From: an uncultured Alphaproteobacteria bacterium
GTDB lineage: Bacteria; Pseudomonadota; Alphaproteobacteria; UBA6615
NCBI GenBank assembly: GCA_943787745.1
Contig: CALSNJ010000002.1
Location: 1,174,668-1,238,667, forward strand
DNA: 64,000 nucleotides
Direction of reading: 5' to 3'
Each line of letters starts with the position of its first letter. Within the stretch, counting starts at the first letter, position 1. Position numbers and translations under genes: made by a program. Shown piece by piece: positions 35,161-44,009 of this stretch. The notes beneath the pieces are model-generated. The model saw nothing but the letters and a program-made list of their open reading frames with translations, ran no database searches and was not told the DNA's origin.

Positions 35161-36930
35161 CTACTTCTCTGGAATAATGGGCAGGAGCACGTGGGACGGA
35201 TGATCCGGCCCGGTGTGCAACGTCACCTTGCCGCCATAGACATCCAGCGGACGATTGCCTTTCATCTCATGCTTGAAAGGCCCCACGCCATACTGGACGC
35301 GGCCCGCGATTTCCGGTGAACCCGGCTCGTATCCTGACCAGACATAGTCTCGACCACGCACAGCAAGACCAAGACGGTATCCCTCAGGCAACACGATGGA
35401 TGTCACCCAAACTTCGATATCAAGCTCGTAGACTTCACCGGGCGTGAGTGGCTGGACCTCATCATGGGTGTGATAGGGGCGGTAAGGCAGCGTCTGTTCC
35501 GCATCCAGCTTGCGATGGGATGCGCGCAGCCAACCGATGGCGACAGGCGTGTGAGGATCGTTGGCTCCCTTGAACACGATCTCCTTCATATCGGGCGTAA
35601 ACACACGCAACACCAGAAACAGGTCAGCGTCTTCTGTCTCTGAAGAGACAAACAATTTTGCAGCGACCGGACCTGTGATTTCGGTTTCTTTCTCGAGCGG
35701 CGGTGTAAGAAATACCAGACCATCGCCCATCGGGTCATAGGTCACGCTGGTCGCGTCAGACAACGGCGCGTCGGACAGGGAATTGTCCGACGGGTCGAGA
35801 TACATCTCGGTCCATTCTGTCCGCGGAATCGGCCAGGCGTCTTCAGCGCGCTGGACATACTCTTCACCGGGATGACGCACCAGCAGCTGAACCGGCGGCT
35901 GCTCGCCCCAGCCGGTATCCTCGCCCTTCAGGAAATGCCCGAAGAAACGCTTCTGCAGATCGATGCCGTAATCGGTGTAGTAGTGGGTGAAATGCTCCAG
36001 CCCATGCATTTCGAGCCATTTCTGGTCGCTCGCAGAATTCACAAAGCCTTCGGTGTTGCCACGCGGGTGCAGACCCACGCCGCCCCAATTGCCTGATGAC
36101 AGCAACGGCACATTGATCTTGGAAAAGTCCGGCATGCGGGCCTTCCAGTAGTCATCGACCAGCGGATGATCAAGGATATCCCTGCCAAAGTCGCGACGGT
36201 TCTCCGCCAGTTCTTCTTCGGTCATGGTTTCCGGGCCGGAGATCCATTCGCCGTTCATCCGGCTCTTGATGCCGTTCTCACCCTTGCCGTGCTGACGCGG
36301 AACGACGGCGCTGTTGTACCAGACAGATGGGAAACGACAGGCAATGCCGCCATGGTGACCAAGGTCGCGGTAGTAGTCAGCCGCACCTTCCCAAACGCAC
36401 ATCGCGGCCAGGTGTTTGGGCTGCAGCGAAGCCACCTGCCACTGGTTCATGCCGTAATAGGAAATGCCAGTGGTCCCGACTTTGCCATTCGACCATGGCT
36501 GGGTTCCGGCCCAATTGATGCAGTCGTGAAAGTCTTTTGCTTCACGCGCCGACCACACATCCAGAACGCCCTGCGAGCGCCCCGCCCCACGGGAATCCAC
36601 GCGTATACAAATATAACCGTCCGGCACCCACTTCTCCGGATCAACCAATTCCCAGTTCTGGTACCGGTTTGATGAACCAGCAAGGCAGTCGGGATAATCC
36701 TCGATCATCTGTTTCCACTGAAACGGATACCCGTCCTTCCAGTGCAACCATTTGCAATAGGGGCCGTAGCTGATCAGGACCGGGTATTGCCCGTCATCGT
36801 CGGGACGAAAGACATCGCAACGCAGGACAACACCATCATCCATCTCAAGCGGCACATCCCAGTCGATCCGGATACCAGCAACGACCTTGTCGTAGTTCTG
36901 CCCGATATCTGTGTAGTTTTCGCCGTCCAT
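35161..36930 (-). CDS. CocE/NonD family (S15-like) hydrolase, tandem paralogue 1
   Basis: A 589-residue X-Pro dipeptidyl-peptidase / cocaine-esterase type hydrolase: an alpha/beta core then a C-terminal jelly-roll (from about residue 400, including PLTPGEVYELDIEVWVTSIVLPEGYRLGLAVRGRDYV). The nucleophile elbow is GISYYGMNQW with Ser157. GGGAGAGAG precedes the start. The position where CocE has its acid (GWYD) reads GNWGGVGLHPRGN, lacking Asp. A likely catalytic His is in MHGLEHFTHYY. No signal peptide. Last gene of four tandem copies, 13 bases behind copy 2. Substrate unknown; esters or amides are typical. Confidence 0.88.
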   Translation of the reverse strand: MDGENYTDIGQNYDKVVAGIRIDWDVPLEMDDGVVLRCDVFRPDDDGQYPVLISYGPYCKWLHWKDGYPFQWKQMIEDYPDCLAGSSNRYQNWELVDPEKWVPDGYICIRVDSRGAGRSQGVLDVWSAREAKDFHDCINWAGTQPWSNGKVGTTGISYYGMNQWQVASLQPKHLAAMCVWEGAADYYRDLGHHGGIACRFPSVWYNSAVVPRQHGKGENGIKSRMNGEWISGPETMTEEELAENRRDFGRDILDHPLVDDYWKARMPDFSKINVPLLSSGNWGGVGLHPRGNTEGFVNSASDQKWLEMHGLEHFTHYYTDYGIDLQKRFFGHFLKGEDTGWGEQPPVQLLVRHPGEEYVQRAEDAWPIPRTEWTEMYLDPSDNSLSDAPLSDATSVTYDPMGDGLVFLTPPLEKETEITGPVAAKLFVSSETEDADLFLVLRVFTPDMKEIVFKGANDPHTPVAIGWLRASHRKLDAEQTLPYRPYHTHDEVQPLTPGEVYELDIEVWVTSIVLPEGYRLGLAVRGRDYVWSGYEPGSPEIAGRVQYGVGPFKHEMKGNRPLDVYGGKVTLHTGPDHPSHVLLPIIPEK

Positions 36931-36943
36931 GATCTCTCTCCCC

Positions 36944-38689
36944 TTAACGTGCCGGTATCACCGGCAACAACAGATGCGACGGATGCTTCGGCCCACAATG
37001 GATCGTGACATTTCCGCCATAAACACGCGCATTGCGCCCATCGTGAATGAAGGGTCCAACGCCAGTAAATTCGTTCTTCATATTCGAAAGCTTGCCACCC
37101 GAGCCGCCCGGATAAACATAGTCCGTTCCACGAACAGTCAGGCCAAGGCGATAGCCCGGCGGCACGACAATTGAGGTCGGCCAGACTTCGACATCCAATT
37201 CATAGACCTGACCCGGTTTGAGCGGCTGCTCCTCATCATGGGTATGATGGGGCTTGTGACGACGTGATTTTTTCGCATCAAGCTTCCGATGTGAGGCCCG
37301 CAGCCAACCTTGCGCAATCGGCGTGTGTGGATCGAGCGCGCCCCTGAAGGTGACTTCCTTTAAGTCTGGTGCAAACAGACGCACCACAAGAAACAGGTCG
37401 GCATCCTTGGTCGCGGAAGACACAAACAATTTCGCCGCGAGCGGTCCGGTCACTTCCATGGCCGTTTCAGAAGCCGGCATCAGAAAAGTGACCCCGTCCC
37501 CGAGCCCGGCATATGTGCTCTTCTGTTTTTTGGCAGGCACCTTTGCCGCCAACGCACCGGTGGCGGGCTCCAGATAGGCTTTGGTCCATTTCGTGCGCTT
37601 GAGTGGCCATTCCTTCTCGGCGCGCGGCACAAAGACCTCACCGGGGTGCCGGATATTCAACTGCACCTTCGGCTGCTTCGTCCAGCCCGTGTTTTCACCT
37701 TTCAGGAAATGCCCGAAGAACCGCTTCTGAAGATCGAGGCCGTAATCGGTGTAGAACTCGGTCCAGTGTTCACGACCATGCATCTCAAGCCATTTGTCCT
37801 GAGTTGCCGCATTCACAAATCCGTCGATATTTCCGCGCGGATGCAAGCCCTGCCCACCCCAATTGCCAGCCGACAGAAACGGCACATCGACCTTCGACCA
37901 ATCAGCGGACCGCCCGCGATACCAATCGTCATCCAGCGTGCGTGTGCGCAATTCCTTCGGCAAATCTTCGCGGTTCTTCTTGAGCTGTGCCCGCGTGTAA
38001 GTCGGTGGGCCGCATACGAGATCGCCATGCACGACCGAACGCGGACCATTCTTGCCCAGCCCGTGCTGCACGGATTCTACCTGCTTGTCGTACCAGTTGG
38101 TCACAAAGGTCGACAGGATGCCGCCGTGATAATTGGAATCCCGGTAGTAATCTCCCGCTCCTTCCCAGACGCACATCGCAGCGAGATGGGGTGGCTGCAG
38201 GCGCGCCACATGCCATTGATTTATGGCGTAGTAGGAAATCCCGTTCAGACCGACTTTCCCCGTCGACCACGGCTGGACGCCAGCCCACTCGATGCAATTG
38301 TAGAAGTCCTGCGTCTCACGCGGCGAACGCACATCGACGACGCCCGGTGAGCGCCCCGATCCACGTGAATCCACCCGGATCACAACATAACCATCGGGCA
38401 CCCATTTCTCCGGGTCGACCACCTCCCAGTTGGCGTATTTGTTGGTCGTGCCTTCGGCCACTTCGGGAAAGTTGTCGATCATGATGTTCCAGGCGGTTTC
38501 GTAACCCTCCTGAAACGACAACCCCTTCGCATAAGGGCCATGGCTCATGATGACCGGATACCGGCCCTTTCCCTTCGGGCGAAAAACATCAGCCCGCAGA
38601 ACGTTGCCATCGTCCATTTCGATCGGCACATCCCACTCGATCCGCATGCCATCGCGAATTTCACTTCGATACTGTTTGTCCTTCGCCAT
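36944..38689 (-). CDS. CocE/NonD family (S15-like) hydrolase, tandem paralogue 2
   Basis: A 581-residue paralogue sharing the architecture of its neighbours: RDGMRIEWDVPIEMDDGNVLRADVFRP at the N-terminus, VDSRGSGRSPGVVDV, nucleophile elbow GISYYAINQW (Ser152; Ala in place of the usual Gly), GNWGGQGLHPRGN at the acid position, MHGREHWTEFYTDYG and a C-terminal beta domain. A Lys/Ala-rich insert (ALAAKVPAKKQKSTYAG) distinguishes it. ATG follows AGGGGC, six bases after the stop of copy 3, indicating translational coupling. Confidence 0.88.
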   Translation of the reverse strand: MAKDKQYRSEIRDGMRIEWDVPIEMDDGNVLRADVFRPKGKGRYPVIMSHGPYAKGLSFQEGYETAWNIMIDNFPEVAEGTTNKYANWEVVDPEKWVPDGYVVIRVDSRGSGRSPGVVDVRSPRETQDFYNCIEWAGVQPWSTGKVGLNGISYYAINQWHVARLQPPHLAAMCVWEGAGDYYRDSNYHGGILSTFVTNWYDKQVESVQHGLGKNGPRSVVHGDLVCGPPTYTRAQLKKNREDLPKELRTRTLDDDWYRGRSADWSKVDVPFLSAGNWGGQGLHPRGNIDGFVNAATQDKWLEMHGREHWTEFYTDYGLDLQKRFFGHFLKGENTGWTKQPKVQLNIRHPGEVFVPRAEKEWPLKRTKWTKAYLEPATGALAAKVPAKKQKSTYAGLGDGVTFLMPASETAMEVTGPLAAKLFVSSATKDADLFLVVRLFAPDLKEVTFRGALDPHTPIAQGWLRASHRKLDAKKSRRHKPHHTHDEEQPLKPGQVYELDVEVWPTSIVVPPGYRLGLTVRGTDYVYPGGSGGKLSNMKNEFTGVGPFIHDGRNARVYGGNVTIHCGPKHPSHLLLPVIPAR

Positions 38690-38695
38690 GAGCCC

Positions 38696-40465
38696 CTACT
38701 TTGCTGGAATGATCGGCAGCAGGAGATAGCCCGCGTGATCGCCACCCAAATGCACGGTCACATTGTTGTCGAACACTTCAGGCGGACGATCCGTCTCGTC
38801 GTCATGGAGAAACGGTCCCACGCCGGTGAATGTGTTCTTCATGTTCGACAGCCCGGAATTGGGTTCACCGGGATAGACGTAGTCACAACCCCGGATCGAC
38901 AACCCGAACCGATAGCCTTTGGGCACCACGATTCCGGTTCCATGAATCTCGATATCGAGCTCGTAGATTTCACCCGGCGTGAGCGGCTGCACCTCGTCAT
39001 GGGTGTGCTGGGGCGCATATTCCTCGGACTTGGCCGCATCAAGTTTGCGATGGGAAGCCCGCAGCCAGCCCGACCCGACCGGTGTGTGAGGATCGAGCGC
39101 CCCCCGGAAGGTGACTTCCTTCATGTCTGACTGGAACACCCGCAGGACCACGAACATGTCCGCATCCTTTGTATCTGAAGAAATGTTCAGCTTCACCGCC
39201 ATCGGGCCGCAGATTTCAGTGTCTTCGGCGGCCGGGTTCGACAGGAAGGTCAGACCATCACCCATCGCCTTATAGGAGATTGCGGCTATTTCACTGGCCG
39301 GCGCGTCTGAAAGGACTTGGCCGACAGGCTCAAAATGGAACTTGGTCCACTGGGTGCGCGGCAGGGGCCAGTCTCCTTCGGCACGCGGGATAAACTTTTC
39401 ACCCGGGTGACGCACATTCAGGGATACCCGCGGCTGGTCCTTCCAGCCGGAATCATCGCCCTTCAGAAAGCAGTCGAAGAAGCGCCACTGCAAATCATTG
39501 CCATAGTCGGTGTAGTAGAGCGACCAGTGCTCCAACCCATGGACCTCAAGCCATTTCTCTTTCGAGCTGGAATGCATGAAACCGTTGAAATTGCCACGCG
39601 GATGTAGCGGTGCACCGCCCCAGTTGGCGCAACTCAGGATCGGCACCTCGATCTTCGAATAATCCACCGCCCGATCGGCAAAGAACTCATCGTCAAGCGG
39701 GTGAGCGCGCAACGAACCGTGGAGATCGAAGCGCGTGGCAGCCAATTCCTCATCTGACAAGGTTTCCGGCCCTGCGGCCCATTCACCATTGGCACGGGAG
39801 CGGAAGCCTCGATCACCATAGCCGTGCTGCAGCTTCATGATCTGCATGTCGTACCAGTTGCGTGCGAAAGAGGAATAAATTCCGCCGTGATAGGATCCCT
39901 CACGGTAGTAGTCGGTTGAGCCTTCCCACGGACAAATCGCAGCCAAGTGCGGCGGTTGCAGCGCGGCGACCTGCCACTGATTGATCGCGTAGTAGGAAAT
40001 GCCGCTCAGACCGACCTTGCCGTTCGACCAGGGTTGGACACCACCCCACTCGATGCAATCATAGAAGTCACGGGCTTCGCGCGAATTGAAGTGCTCCAGA
40101 TAGCCGGGAGAGCGGCCGGCACCACGGGAATCGACACGCACCAAGGCATAGCCGCGCGGCACCCATTTCTCCGGATCCGCAACCTCCCAGGCCTGATGGA
40201 TGTTCGTAGAACCTTCCGGTACATCGGGATGATTCTGACACATCAGATCCCAGCAGGTTTTGTAGAGTTCTTCGAAATGAAGGTCTTTGCCATAAGGCCC
40301 ATAGGACATAATGACCGGATACTGACCATCATCATCAGGACGATAGACATTGGCGCGCAGCACAAGCCCATCATCCATTTCGATGGGCACGTCCCAGTCC
40401 ACGCGCATGCCTTCGCGCACTTCGCTCTTGAACAGCGGATCGCCGGTGTACTTGATATCGTCCAT
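38696..40465 (-). CDS. CocE/NonD family (S15-like) hydrolase, tandem paralogue 3
   Basis: A 589-residue paralogue with VREGMRVDWDVPIEMDDGLVLRANVYRP, elbow GISYYAINQW (Ser157), CANWGGAPLHPRGN at the acid position and VHGLEHWSLYYTDYGNDLQWRFFDCFLKGDDSGW. GGAGGAG precedes the ATG. It is separated from upstream copy 4 by 96 bases that contain a strong 11-bp hairpin, whereas copies 3-2-1 are packed within 6-13 bases. Divergence between copies is spread over the whole length, so the duplications are old. Confidence 0.88.
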   Translation of the reverse strand: MDDIKYTGDPLFKSEVREGMRVDWDVPIEMDDGLVLRANVYRPDDDGQYPVIMSYGPYGKDLHFEELYKTCWDLMCQNHPDVPEGSTNIHQAWEVADPEKWVPRGYALVRVDSRGAGRSPGYLEHFNSREARDFYDCIEWGGVQPWSNGKVGLSGISYYAINQWQVAALQPPHLAAICPWEGSTDYYREGSYHGGIYSSFARNWYDMQIMKLQHGYGDRGFRSRANGEWAAGPETLSDEELAATRFDLHGSLRAHPLDDEFFADRAVDYSKIEVPILSCANWGGAPLHPRGNFNGFMHSSSKEKWLEVHGLEHWSLYYTDYGNDLQWRFFDCFLKGDDSGWKDQPRVSLNVRHPGEKFIPRAEGDWPLPRTQWTKFHFEPVGQVLSDAPASEIAAISYKAMGDGLTFLSNPAAEDTEICGPMAVKLNISSDTKDADMFVVLRVFQSDMKEVTFRGALDPHTPVGSGWLRASHRKLDAAKSEEYAPQHTHDEVQPLTPGEIYELDIEIHGTGIVVPKGYRFGLSIRGCDYVYPGEPNSGLSNMKNTFTGVGPFLHDDETDRPPEVFDNNVTVHLGGDHAGYLLLPIIPAK

Positions 40466-40522
40466 GGTGCTCTCCTCCCGGATAGGGCTTTTGTATTATT
40501 CGTTGCGCCCTTTCGAACAATT

Positions 40523-40550
40523 CGGGCGGCTCGTATCTCCGAGCCGCCCG
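40523..40550 (-). promoter_or_regulatory. Strong hairpin between paralogues 4 and 3
   Basis: CGGGCGGCTCG and CGAGCCGCCCG form a perfect 11-bp stem around a six-base loop, in the only sizeable gap of the hydrolase run. On the minus (coding) strand no clear U-tract follows, so it may stabilise the upstream message, or act as a weak terminator that reduces expression of copies 3-2-1 relative to copy 4. Confidence 0.65.
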
Positions 40551-40561
40551 CATTCATTTTC

Positions 40562-42355
40562 TTACTTTTTGCCGCGTCCCTTTTTCTCAGGGATCACCGG
40601 CAACATCACATAGGCCTGTTCTTTGGGCCCGGTATGCAGCTTCACGCCGCCTCCGAAGATATGAGCCGGCCGGTCGCGCGGATCATTATGGGTAAACAGC
40701 CCGCAACCATTCCAGTTTGCATATTCGCCCACCTGGACACTTGAATCCCCGGGATACACGTAATCGTTTCCGCGAACCGAAAGCGCAACGCGATATCCCT
40801 TGGGAATATTGATGCAGGTCGGCCAGACTTCGACGTCAACCTCATAAACCTTCCCGGGTACGAGCGGCTGTTCCTCATCATGGGTGTGGTATGGCCGATA
40901 TGACAGGCTTTTCTTTTCGTCGAGCTTGCGATGCGACACACGTAACCAGCCCTGCGCGAGCGGCGTGTGCGGATCGAGCGCACCCTGAAAGGTCAACTCT
41001 TTCATATCCGGCGCGAAGGCGCGCACGACCAGGAACAGGTCAGCATCCTCCGTATCAGAGGACACCCAGAGCTTCGAAGCGATGGGCCCTGTGATCTCCA
41101 TGTCTTCTTCAAGCGGCGGAGTCATGAAGGTGACACCCTCGGAGAAGCCCTCATAGGCTGCCTCGCCCTTCCTTTTCTGGGCCGTTGTCGACATGCTCAT
41201 GTCATGGGGATCGAGATAGAACTTCGTCCACTCCGTACGCTTGAGCGGCCATTCATTTTCGTGGCGCTCAACAAAGACTTCACCGGGGTGACGAATCTGA
41301 AGCTGAACCTTGGGCTGCTTGTTCCAGCCATTCTTCTCACCCTTCAGGTAATAGCCGAAGAAGCGCTTCTGCAGGTCCATGCCGTAATCGGTATAGAAAT
41401 GCGTCCAATGCTCAATACCGTGCACTTCAAGCCATTTGTCCTTCGACTTGGACTGCGTGAAGCCTTCAAAGTTCCCGCGCGGATGCAGGCCCTGGCCGCC
41501 CCAGTTGGCCGTCGAGAGCATCGGCACCTTGACCTTGTTCCAGTCGGGCATGCGTGACTGCCAGTACTCGTCCGTGTCGAGTTTGCGAGCGAGGCAGTCT
41601 TCGTAGAAGTTGTTCCGGTTGGCGCCAAGTTCTTCCTCGGTCATTGTGACCGGACCCGCCACCCATTCGGCGTTCATCCGTGAGCGCGGGCCATTCGAGC
41701 CTTTGCCATGCTGCACATTGTAAACCTGCGCTTCGGACCAGTTCTTGACGAACCCGTTGCAAAGAATTCCGCCGTGATGCGCCATATCGCGATAGAAATC
41801 GGCAGCGCCTTCCCACGGGCAGATCGCCGCGAGATGCTTGGGCTGCAGAGCTGCTGCCTGCCACTGGTTCTCGGCGTAGTAGGAAATGCCGTTGAGGCCG
41901 ACCTTGCCATTGGACCAGGACTGGACACCGGCCCAGTCGATGCAAAGCGCAAGGTCCTGCGCTTCACGAAGCGACCAGATATCGATGACACCCGGTGAAC
42001 GACCGGTGCCCCGTGAATCCACGCGGATACACACATAGTCATCGGGAACCCAGCGCTCGGGATCAACAACTTCCCAGTTCTGATATTTCTCACTTGTGCC
42101 GGCAGCGATCTCGGGAAAATCCTCCAGCATGCGCTCATACTGGTCGGCATAGGCATCCTCGAAATGAAGCAGCTTGCCATACGGACCGTAGGTCATGATC
42201 ACGCCGTACTTGCCATTCTTGATGGGCCGATAGACGTCACAGCGCAGGACGACACCGTCATCCATCTCGATGGGAACGTCCCAATCGATCCGCATGCCAT
42301 CACGAACATCGCTGCGTGACTGATCATCCATGTATGCTCGCTTTTTCGTCGCCAT
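40562..42355 (-). CDS. CocE/NonD family (S15-like) hydrolase, tandem paralogue 4
   Basis: First transcribed of the four copies, 597 residues from MATKKRAYMDD behind GGGAGAG; the open frame runs 24 codons further without similarity. It has VRDGMRIDWDVPIEMDDGVVLRCDVYRP, elbow GISYYAENQW (Ser158), ANWGGQGLHPRGN, VHGIEHWTHFYTDYG and the C-terminal beta domain, ending with a basic GRGKK tail. Closest in style to copy 2. The promoter for the run probably lies just upstream at 42450-42455. No export signal: cytoplasmic. Confidence 0.88.
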   Translation of the reverse strand: MATKKRAYMDDQSRSDVRDGMRIDWDVPIEMDDGVVLRCDVYRPIKNGKYGVIMTYGPYGKLLHFEDAYADQYERMLEDFPEIAAGTSEKYQNWEVVDPERWVPDDYVCIRVDSRGTGRSPGVIDIWSLREAQDLALCIDWAGVQSWSNGKVGLNGISYYAENQWQAAALQPKHLAAICPWEGAADFYRDMAHHGGILCNGFVKNWSEAQVYNVQHGKGSNGPRSRMNAEWVAGPVTMTEEELGANRNNFYEDCLARKLDTDEYWQSRMPDWNKVKVPMLSTANWGGQGLHPRGNFEGFTQSKSKDKWLEVHGIEHWTHFYTDYGMDLQKRFFGYYLKGEKNGWNKQPKVQLQIRHPGEVFVERHENEWPLKRTEWTKFYLDPHDMSMSTTAQKRKGEAAYEGFSEGVTFMTPPLEEDMEITGPIASKLWVSSDTEDADLFLVVRAFAPDMKELTFQGALDPHTPLAQGWLRVSHRKLDEKKSLSYRPYHTHDEEQPLVPGKVYEVDVEVWPTCINIPKGYRVALSVRGNDYVYPGDSSVQVGEYANWNGCGLFTHNDPRDRPAHIFGGGVKLHTGPKEQAYVMLPVIPEKKGRGKK

Positions 42356-42449
42356 TCGTACTCTCCCAAACACAAGTTTATCCGCACCGCCAAAACGGTC
42401 GGTTTTCATAAAGACCCGTCGCTTCATGCGGACGGTGCCAAATTTCAGA

Positions 42450-42455
42450 ATTATA
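42450..42455 (-). promoter_or_regulatory. Candidate -10 element for the hydrolase run
   Basis: A perfect TATAAT on the minus strand, about 95 bases before the start of paralogue 4, in the 176-base gap after the small secreted-protein gene. The -35 region 17 bases further up is poor (TAAACG-like), so an activator may be needed. Confidence 0.4.
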
Positions 42456-42531
42456 GAATAGTGGAAAAAAGTCGTTTAGTGAAAGGCCCACGAAGCACTT
42501 TCATGCCCGCAATGCACTATCTGCAGCCTGT

Positions 42532-43083
42532 TCACTCGGCGCTGATGTAAAACACTGCCCACGGCCACCGGGATTCGTCCTCCGCTGAGGCGGTTCCGCC
42601 CGCAACCTCATAGACCAGCCAAGCCGGGCCATGACCGCCAACACCCAGATAGGCCCCATCCGCCTTGAGCGCCAATATCCAGTCATGGGTGGCAATATCC
42701 GCAGCCGAAATCTCGACCGCGAAACCGTCAAGCGCAACCGTGGTGATGGTTTTGCCGGTCCAGCCTGCGGCCGCGAGAACATCCCGCAGCCGCGGTCCTT
42801 CGAAGGTAACAGCGCGCGGCCATGGTGCAGCCTTGATCTTGGTTGTCACCGTTCCGAGATTTTCCAGCATGGCGATGTCGAACGCCGCCGCATTGGCAAA
42901 GCTGTACTCATGCGAAGACAGGAACGCGTCATCGAACGTGTTGGAAGGCGCCCGATTACTTTCGGACACCGCGCCGCCGATGGTCAGAATGACAGTTCCA
43001 GAAGGCTTGGCCAGATCCGCACTCGCAGCAGTCGCCAAAAGGATGACCGCCACAGTCGACACAAACGTGCTGATGATGTTCAT
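42532..43083 (-). CDS. Secreted SUOX-fold-like protein
   Basis: A 183-residue protein with a signal peptide (MNIISTFVSTVAVILLATAASA). The mature part, LTIGGAVSE, TFEGPRLRDVLAAAGWTGKTITTVALDGFAVEISAADIATHDWILALKADGAYL, resembles the molybdopterin-binding (sulfite-oxidase) fold found in many small periplasmic proteins. It contains no cysteine at all, so the normal Mo-ligand Cys is missing and catalysis by molybdenum is unlikely. GAGAGG precedes the start. It follows the Hyi-like gene on the same strand and may be cotranscribed with it. Function unknown. Confidence 0.75.
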   Translation of the reverse strand: MNIISTFVSTVAVILLATAASADLAKPSGTVILTIGGAVSESNRAPSNTFDDAFLSSHEYSFANAAAFDIAMLENLGTVTTKIKAAPWPRAVTFEGPRLRDVLAAAGWTGKTITTVALDGFAVEISAADIATHDWILALKADGAYLGVGGHGPAWLVYEVAGGTASAEDESRWPWAVFYISAE

Positions 43084-43113
43084 GATCGGCCTCTCGTTCT
43101 TATGGGGAATTCT

Positions 43114-43917
43114 TCAGCGTCGGTCTTCCGGATCGACAGTATAACCGAGTTCGTTCATCCAGAGCAGGCTCGTCCAGCTGTCGACTGATGGGTCAAGCTC
43201 CATGCCGATGGCCCCGCCATAGCCCTTTTCGATGGCCCGCCGGGCGATCCAGAGAAGGTCCAGCTCCCCCACACCCGGTTCGTGCCGGTCTGGCGGATTG
43301 CCAATTTGCACATAGCCAATCAGCGGCCAGTATTCGTCCATGATGTCCGACAGGGTGCCGGTTTCCTCGTAGCGCATGTGGAAGGTGTCATAGACCAGCC
43401 CCACATTGGGGCGATCCACGGCCTCCACGATGTCGCGCGCCTGCGCCATGGTTTGCATCGCCCAATCGGGAATGCGTCGGGATGTCACCGGCTCCAGCAA
43501 AAACTTGCAACGGTGGTCACCAGCTGCATCAGCAATATAGGTCAGGTTTTCAACATAGGTCGCAACGCACCGTTCCCGGCTCTCACCCTCGGGCACCGGT
43601 CCGGCCCCGACATTGATCGAGTAGAAGTCGCAATGGGTGATGTAGTCCAGCGCCTGATCAGCAGCGCGACGAAATTCATCCTGTTTGCCGGGCTGAGCGC
43701 CGAGCCCCCGCACGCCTGCGTCCCAGTCCGCGGGGATCACGCAATAAGTGAACTCCAGCCCGTGTTCGTCGAGAATGGATTTCAGCTCATCTTTCGGCAG
43801 CTCATAAGGGAAGTGCCATTCGACGGCTGTGCAGCCAATCTTCGCGATGGCCGCAAACCGCTCCCGGATCGGGAGCTCAAGGAACAGATGATACAGGTTG
43901 GGTGCGAAGCGGATCAT
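43114..43917 (-). CDS. Hydroxypyruvate-isomerase-like TIM-barrel protein
   Basis: A 267-residue protein of the xylose-isomerase-like (AP endonuclease 2) superfamily, closest in style to Hyi. Landmarks are MIRFAPNLYHLFLELPIRERFAAIAKIGCTAVEWHFPYE, FLLEPVTSR, the metal-site pair LVYDTFHMRYEETG and VQIGNPPDRHEPGVGELD, and a final Glu in GMELDPS. Hyi interconverts hydroxypyruvate and tartronate semialdehyde. The metal ligands (Glu, Asp-His, His, Glu) are all in place, so it is likely active on some short keto-acid or sugar. Confidence 0.86.
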   Translation of the reverse strand: MIRFAPNLYHLFLELPIRERFAAIAKIGCTAVEWHFPYELPKDELKSILDEHGLEFTYCVIPADWDAGVRGLGAQPGKQDEFRRAADQALDYITHCDFYSINVGAGPVPEGESRERCVATYVENLTYIADAAGDHRCKFLLEPVTSRRIPDWAMQTMAQARDIVEAVDRPNVGLVYDTFHMRYEETGTLSDIMDEYWPLIGYVQIGNPPDRHEPGVGELDLLWIARRAIEKGYGGAIGMELDPSVDSWTSLLWMNELGYTVDPEDRR

Positions 43918-44009
43918 GACGCATAATCAATTGCCAATGGAGCTGTATCGTAGGACGCACCGGCACCAGAAACAAAGACCTGAATGATCCTCTCAAAGGA
44001 CACGACATC

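Noticed and set aside
35161-42355. Considered one gene duplicated by a mobile element
   Set aside because: No repeats, transposase or IS ends flank the four copies, and they are too diverged for recent amplification.
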